Below the pieces are notes generated by a model. The model had not been told where the DNA came from and made no database searches. It was given only the letters and a program-made list of their open reading frames with translations. This document shows, piece by piece, positions 59,713 through 64,000 of a stretch of DNA of 64,000 bases (position 1 is the first letter of the stretch; the number at the start of each line of letters is the position of its first letter). Location: NCBI GenBank assembly GCA_964629615.1, contig CAZVUD010000001.1:90042-154041 (forward strand), given 5' to 3'. The stretch is from SVTX01 sp964629615 (GTDB taxonomy: Bacteria; Bacillota; Clostridia; Oscillospirales; CAG-272). Made by a program: the position numbers and the translations under genes.

Positions 59713-61716
59713 ATGGATAACAGATCAGACATCAAAAACAAAATAGATAGCCTCAGACGCAAGATATCATACCATGCAAAGCAATACTACGTTTACGATG
59801 CGCCCGAGATATCAGACTTTGAGTACGACAGGATGTATGCAGAGCTTGTAAAGCTTGAGGCTGAAAACCCCGAATTTTTCAGTCCCGACTCACCTACACA
59901 AAGAGTCGGCGGTGCGGCTCTCGATAAATTTGCAAAGGTAACGCATACACAGAGGATGGACTCACTGACAGATGTATTCTCCTACGAAGAGCTTCGCGAT
60001 TTCATTTCAAGAATGAAAGCCGAGATACCCGACATCTCATTTTCAGTCGAACCCAAGATCGACGGTCTTTCGGTATCTCTCAAATATGAAGGCGGCGTTT
60101 TCACCCTTGGAGCAACGAGAGGCGACGGAGTGACAGGCGAGGACGTTACCCAAAACATAAAGACGATATTTTCAATACCCATGAAGTTAGATGAGCCGCT
60201 TGACCTGACGGTGCGCGGCGAGGTCTATATGCCAAGAGAGGTATTTACGCGAATAAACGCCAAAAGAGAGGCGAGTGGCTTGCCGCTCATGGCAAATCCA
60301 AGAAATGCCGCCGCAGGATCACTGCGACAGCTCGACCCGAACATAGCCGCGTCCAGAGGTCTTGATATATTCATATTCAATCTGCAGGATGGCGACCTTT
60401 ATGCCGATGCTCACGCACCCATCTCCCACACCGAGGCTCTTGACAGGATAAGATCGCTCGGCTTTCCCACGGTAGAGCACAGAATATGCGAGAGCGACCC
60501 TGACAGGATCATTGAGCACATACAAAGGATAGGCGAGATGCGCTCCTCCCTCCCCTACGATATAGATGGGGTCGTTATAAAGACCGACCGACTTCTTGAC
60601 AGAGAGCGCATAGGCGAAGGCACAAACACGCCGAAATGGGCTGTCGCATACAAATTCCCGCCCGAGGAAAAGGAAACAAAGCTTTTAGATATAACAGTTG
60701 CCGTTGGAAGAACGGGCGTGCTTACTCCCACCGCGCTCCTATCACCCGTGCGACTTGCAGGCACGACTGTTACAAGAGCCACACTGCACAATCTCGAATT
60801 CATACGTGAGCGAGATATAATGCTCGGCGATACCGTAAAGGTCAGAAAGGCAGGAGATATCATCCCCGAGGTGGTATCCTCAAACCCGTCCGCACGTGAC
60901 GGAAGCGAAAGGACATTCAACATGCCTACGCGCTGTCCCTCATGCAACGAGCCTGTTTTCTACGATCCCGACGAGAGCGCACACGCAAGATGCACAAATT
61001 TCTCCTGCCCTGCCCAGCTCTCACGCTCGATAGAGCATTTTGCCTCCAAGGGCGCTATGGACATAGACGGACTCGGTCCGCAGATAGTTGATGCGCTTAT
61101 ATCATCCGAGCTTATAAAATGCTGTGCAGACCTGTATTACCTCACGGCAGACGAGATAGCATCCCTTGACCGCATGGGAGAGAGATCTGCAAATAACCTC
61201 ATATCCGCAATAGAAAGATCCAAGAATGCAGGACTTGAGCGCCTGATATGCGCTCTCGGTATCCGCAATATCGGAGAGGTGGCGGCGGCGTCCATAGCAC
61301 AAAGATTCAAGACGCTTGACGCCTGCATGGAGGCTACATTTGAAGATCTTATATCCATTTCCGATCTTGGCGAGATCAGTGCGGAATGTGTGATAAACTT
61401 TTTCTCTCATCCGCAAAACAAAGAGATATGCGAAAGGCTGAAGGCGGCAGGCGTTCATACAGAGGCGGTAAGCGCCCCTGTATCCGATAAATTTAAAGAT
61501 ATGACATTCGTGCTCACAGGCACGCTTCCGACATACAGCCGCGACGAAGCCTCCGAGATGATAAGATCGCTCGGCGGAAAGGTATCAGGCTCGGTATCCA
61601 AAAAGACCAGCTATGTCGTGGCAGGTGAAGCCGCAGGCTCAAAGCTTACCCGTGCGCAGGAGCTTTCCGTCAAGATAATCGACGAAGCCGAGCTTCTCAG
61701 AATGATCAACAGCTGA
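59713..61716 (+). CDS. ligA: NAD-dependent DNA ligase
   Basis: This is a 667-aa protein. The catalytic lysine is Lys115 in EPKIDGLS; the Ia domain residues YYVYDAPEISD bind NAD. A four-Cys zinc finger (CPSC...CTNFSC), helix-hairpin-helix repeats and a C-terminal BRCT domain (DMTFVLTGTLPTYSRDEA) follow. It seals nicks in replication and repair. The next gene on the opposite strand ends right at its stop. Confidence 0.96.
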   Translation: MDNRSDIKNKIDSLRRKISYHAKQYYVYDAPEISDFEYDRMYAELVKLEAENPEFFSPDSPTQRVGGAALDKFAKVTHTQRMDSLTDVFSYEELRDFISRMKAEIPDISFSVEPKIDGLSVSLKYEGGVFTLGATRGDGVTGEDVTQNIKTIFSIPMKLDEPLDLTVRGEVYMPREVFTRINAKREASGLPLMANPRNAAAGSLRQLDPNIAASRGLDIFIFNLQDGDLYADAHAPISHTEALDRIRSLGFPTVEHRICESDPDRIIEHIQRIGEMRSSLPYDIDGVVIKTDRLLDRERIGEGTNTPKWAVAYKFPPEEKETKLLDITVAVGRTGVLTPTALLSPVRLAGTTVTRATLHNLEFIRERDIMLGDTVKVRKAGDIIPEVVSSNPSARDGSERTFNMPTRCPSCNEPVFYDPDESAHARCTNFSCPAQLSRSIEHFASKGAMDIDGLGPQIVDALISSELIKCCADLYYLTADEIASLDRMGERSANNLISAIERSKNAGLERLICALGIRNIGEVAAASIAQRFKTLDACMEATFEDLISISDLGEISAECVINFFSHPQNKEICERLKAAGVHTEAVSAPVSDKFKDMTFVLTGTLPTYSRDEASEMIRSLGGKVSGSVSKKTSYVVAGEAAGSKLTRAQELSVKIIDEAELLRMINS

Positions 61717-62283
61717 TCATCTCACGCCCGTATATTCCACGATACCGTTGTATATTCCGCGTGCAAAAAGCTCAGGCTCACCCGTCATAAGTGCGACATC
61801 GCTTGGATTTGTTATAAATCCAAGCTCAACGAGCACCGCAGGCATGCTCGTGTTCTTAATGACATACAGTGAGGGGCGTATCTTAACGCCGCGATCTCTA
61901 AGCGAGGTCAGCGCCGTAAGATCTGTCACTATATCGCGTGCAAGATAATATGCTCTGCTGTCGCGCCTGTAAACATACGCCTCACTTCCCGTGGCTGACG
62001 TATCATCAGAGGCATTCGTATGTATGCTGATAAAATAGTCTGCCCCAAAGGAATTGGCTCCCCTGACCCTCTCGCGCAGGCTCGTGGTATTACTGCTGCC
62101 AAGCTGTGTTTCGGGCGTTGGGCGTGACAGGCGCACATCGTAATTTCCACTCTCGCGCAGGAGCTGTGCAAGATACATGCCGACAGTGTATGTTATATCC
62201 TGCTCTCTTACGCCGTTGCCCTCGGCGCCTGCATTCGGATTTACGGGATTGTGCCCCTGATCGATGTATATTTTTATTGCCAT
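61717..62283 (-). CDS. N-acetylmuramoyl-L-alanine amidase (Amidase_3), no signal peptide
   Basis: This is a 188-aa protein that begins directly with the catalytic fold. AAGGAG lies 6 nt before the ATG at 62283, and an earlier ATG overlaps that site. Zinc and catalytic residues appear in DQGHNP, GVREQD, ISIHTNA and LVELGFI. It would cut the bond between muramic acid and the peptide stem. With no signal peptide or anchor it is either exported by a special route or acts as a phage- or spore-type lysin. It starts 94 bp from the divergent rsmI. Confidence 0.85.
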   Translation of the reverse strand: MAIKIYIDQGHNPVNPNAGAEGNGVREQDITYTVGMYLAQLLRESGNYDVRLSRPTPETQLGSSNTTSLRERVRGANSFGADYFISIHTNASDDTSATGSEAYVYRRDSRAYYLARDIVTDLTALTSLRDRGVKIRPSLYVIKNTSMPAVLVELGFITNPSDVALMTGEPELFARGIYNGIVEYTGVR

Positions 62284-62376
62284 AGACATCTCCTTAATTT
62301 CGTATTTATAAGTAAGCGCGTATCGTCTATATTTATTTTATGCGATCGGGAGATAAAAGTGAAAGGATATTTTAAG

Positions 62377-63291
62377 ATGACTGAAAACATAAATGAAAGC
62401 GCAGAATGCATCTGCGATATATCCGAAGAAAAAAACCGAATAGTCGGCGGCACGCTGTACCTTGTTGCCACTCCGATCGGAAATCTGGCGGATATTTCAA
62501 GCCGAGCGGTCAAGACCCTGTCGTGTGTTGACTTCATTGCCGCAGAGGATACAAGAAACTCTATGAGATTACTTAAATATCTCGGCATACAAAAGCCTAT
62601 GATCTCGTATTTTGAGCACAACAAAAAGGCTCGCGGACAGGTCATATGCGAAAGGCTCATGAACGGCGAATCCTGCGCGCTCATAACCGATGCAGGCACG
62701 CCCGCAATATCAGATCCGGGTGAGGACATCGTAGCCCTGTGTGCCGAAAACAATATCCCCGTTACCTCCGTACCCGGCCCGTGCGCCGCCATACTTGCCC
62801 TGACACTGTCGGGATTGCCGACGCTCCGCTTTTGCTTTGAGGGATTTTTGTCTGCCGAAAAGAAGGAGCGGCGCGACAGGCTCTCTAAGCTCAAATGCGA
62901 ATACAGGACCATGATATTCCATGAGGCACCCCATAAGCTGATCTCCACCCTTGCAGATATGCGCGACACCTTCGGCGGCGACCGCAGGATATCTCTTTGC
63001 CGTGAGCTTACAAAGCTCAATGAGGATGTCATGAGAACTACTCTTGATAAGGCTTGCGAGCATTACGAGAGCCACGCACCGAGAGGCGAATACGTGCTTG
63101 TAGTTGAGGGCTGTGACGAGAGCACAGCCGCAAATGATGAAAAGCGAGATCTTCTCTCCATGTCAATTGAAGATCACGTGGCTTATTATATTGACTCGGG
63201 GCTTTCAAAAAACGATGCAATAAAGCGCACCGCAAAGGATCGCGGAGTGCCCAAAAACGATATATATCAAGTAATAATGGTCAAACAGTAA
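62377..63291 (+). CDS. rsmI: 16S rRNA 2'-O-ribose methyltransferase RsmI
   Basis: This is a 304-aa protein from the ATG with GAAAGGA ahead; a longer in-frame start is unlikely. The tetrapyrrole-methylase fold shows TPIGNLADISSRAV, DTRNS, DAGTPAISDPG and PGPCAAILALTLSGLP. It methylates C1402 of 16S rRNA with RsmH. The N-terminal 25 residues (with SECICDI-type cysteines) are an extension beyond typical RsmI. Confidence 0.93.
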   Translation: MTENINESAECICDISEEKNRIVGGTLYLVATPIGNLADISSRAVKTLSCVDFIAAEDTRNSMRLLKYLGIQKPMISYFEHNKKARGQVICERLMNGESCALITDAGTPAISDPGEDIVALCAENNIPVTSVPGPCAAILALTLSGLPTLRFCFEGFLSAEKKERRDRLSKLKCEYRTMIFHEAPHKLISTLADMRDTFGGDRRISLCRELTKLNEDVMRTTLDKACEHYESHAPRGEYVLVVEGCDESTAANDEKRDLLSMSIEDHVAYYIDSGLSKNDAIKRTAKDRGVPKNDIYQVIMVKQ

Positions 63292-63324
63292 GAAAGTCTA
63301 TTTCATTAAGACCGTCTGAAAAGC

Positions 63325-63374
63325 AAGAAATCGGATGCTCTCTGCCGAAAGGCATATAGCATCCGATTTCTTTA
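63325..63374 (+). terminator. Terminator of rsmI
   Basis: AAGAAATCGGATGCT and its complement form a 15-bp stem with an 18-nt loop, followed by T residues. Confidence 0.8.
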
Positions 63375-63441
63375 TTGTGTCTATGACGAGCTTATAAATA
63401 ATTTATCTGTAAATAACTTTATATTTTTTAACAATTTACCC

Positions 63442-63470
63442 TTGACAAAATGCTATATTGGTAGTATAAC
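63442..63470 (+). promoter_or_regulatory. Promoter for the leucine-rich-repeat surface protein
   Basis: TTGACA, 17 nt, TATAAC, with a leader of about 60 nt. Confidence 0.75.
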
Positions 63471-63533
63471 TATATTGTAAGAAACTTTGAATAAGATAAA
63501 AATGCAAATTCAAAGATTTTAAGGAGAAAAATA

Positions 63534-64000
63534 ATGAAAAAGCTTATTGTATCATTGTCTGCATTGACAGCATTTTTGGTTCTCTTTTTTTGTATTGCTT
63601 TACCAACTCAAGCCGCAACCTACAGCGGAATCTGCGGCAAAAACCTCACATGGGACTTGGATACCAGCACGGGTACACTGACTATTGACGGCGAGGGGAA
63701 GATGTATAATTATCAATGGGGCGCCTCACCTTGGTTTAATTATAAATCTAAAATTACTACTGTTGTGATCAACAACTCGGTTACAAGTATAGGTGCAGAG
63801 GCATTCTCCGGTTGCAGTAGCCTTACAAACATAAATATTCCAGATAGTGTTACAAGTATAGATGGTAGTGCATTCTACGGTTGCAGTAGCCTTACAAGCA
63901 TTAGTATCCCGGATAGTGTTACAAGTGTAGGTAGTAGTGCATTCGACGGTTGCAGTAGCCTTACAAGCATAAATATTCCAGATAGTGTTACAAGTATAGG
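63534..64000 (+). CDS. BspA-type leucine-rich-repeat surface protein, partial (3' end beyond window)
   Basis: Residues 1-27 are a signal peptide (KKLIVSLSALTAF, then a hydrophobic core and an ATQAA-like cleavage region). Residues 28-75 form a cap with CGKNLTWDLDTSTGTLTI, a common head of BspA-like proteins. From about residue 80 the protein consists of 23-residue repeats of the pattern IPDSVTSI.GSAF.GCSSLTSI (LRR_5). Such proteins bind host or bacterial surfaces. AAGGAG precedes the ATG. Confidence 0.9.
   Translation, partial: MKKLIVSLSALTAFLVLFFCIALPTQAATYSGICGKNLTWDLDTSTGTLTIDGEGKMYNYQWGASPWFNYKSKITTVVINNSVTSIGAEAFSGCSSLTNINIPDSVTSIDGSAFYGCSSLTSISIPDSVTSVGSSAFDGCSSLTSINIPDSVTSI
63780..64000 (+). 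repeat. 69-bp tandem repeats encoding LRR units
   Basis: GTTACAAGT recurs at 63780, 63849 and 63918 and again near 63987, giving an exact 69-bp period (23 codons). The units are almost identical at DNA level, and continue past the window. Confidence 0.9.

Noticed and set aside
62274..63032. 252-aa minus-strand open frame
   Set aside because: Antisense to rsmI, which has clear family motifs and a ribosome site.
63780..64000. Regular direct repeats that could suggest a CRISPR array
   Set aside because: The period is contiguous with no unique spacers, is a multiple of three, and codes for leucine-rich repeats in frame.

Overview
The window comes from a low-to-moderate-GC Gram-positive anaerobe, most likely a Clostridia (Firmicutes) species from a gut-type habitat. 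The support is sporulation-linked genes (cwlD, ricT/yaaT), a clostridial-type 2[4Fe-4S] ferredoxin, the rpsF-ssb-rpsR and rplU-prp-rpmA blocks, L27 with a cleavable N-terminus, a BspA-type surface protein, and near-ideal sigma-A promoters (TTGACA, 17 nt, TATAAT) in front of most units. Nothing here fixes the genus.

Layout. (1) About 0-11.3 kb, minus strand: an operon of membrane and ATPase genes that I do not recognise as a described system. In transcription order it holds a CvpA-like protein, two small membrane proteins, a 1100-aa protein joining a degenerate GH3 glycosidase, two membrane helices and a degenerate McrB-like AAA+ domain, an intact membrane-anchored McrB-like AAA+ protein, a DUF2357/coiled-coil (McrC-like) protein without a nuclease, a second intact AAA+ protein, and a transglutaminase-like protein cut by the window edge. 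The two intact ATPases share an exact 1087-bp repeat. (2) 11.4-18.5 kb, plus strand: a YidC/Oxa1 domain fused to a CDP-glycerol glycerophosphotransferase domain, a tiny membrane protein, an ABC importer of the iron/2-aminoethylphosphonate type, and a winged-helix/LicC-PntC-like cytidylyltransferase. This looks like a cell-surface polymer or decoration locus. (3) 18.5-25.4 kb: fatty-acid kinase pair fakA/fakB, DNA topoisomerase III, and a membrane protein of unknown function.

(4) 25.5-33.4 kb: a compact phage-derived element with one minus-strand unit of ten genes running from a repressor-controlled promoter to an intrinsic terminator. It encodes small proteins, TerS, TerL, portal, a Prp-like protease, scaffold, an N4-gp56-type capsid protein and XhlA, with a divergent S24-type repressor. 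Tail, connector, replication and integrase genes are absent. (5) 34-41 kb: S6, SSB, S18, an iron alcohol dehydrogenase, CwlD, an RluA-type pseudouridine synthase, L27-Prp-L21, a ROK-like regulator and a small P-loop protein. (6) 41-54 kb, minus strand: carbon storage, with pgi, a FolC-like protein lacking its P-loop, a GH13 amylase, glgP, glgA, glgD, glgC and a GlgB homologue with disrupted catalytic motifs. (7) 54-64 kb: holB, ricT, ferredoxin, a TrmN6-like methyltransferase, a TtcA-like tRNA thiolase, tRNA-Lys, a flavodoxin, ligA, an amidase, rsmI, and the start of a leucine-rich-repeat surface protein that runs off the window.

A recurring theme is homologues with lost catalytic residues: the GH3 and AAA+ parts of the 1100-aa protein, the GlgB-like protein, the FolC-like protein, the YidC key Arg, and the HolB Walker A. 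All family assignments are from reading the sequence; no database search was run.
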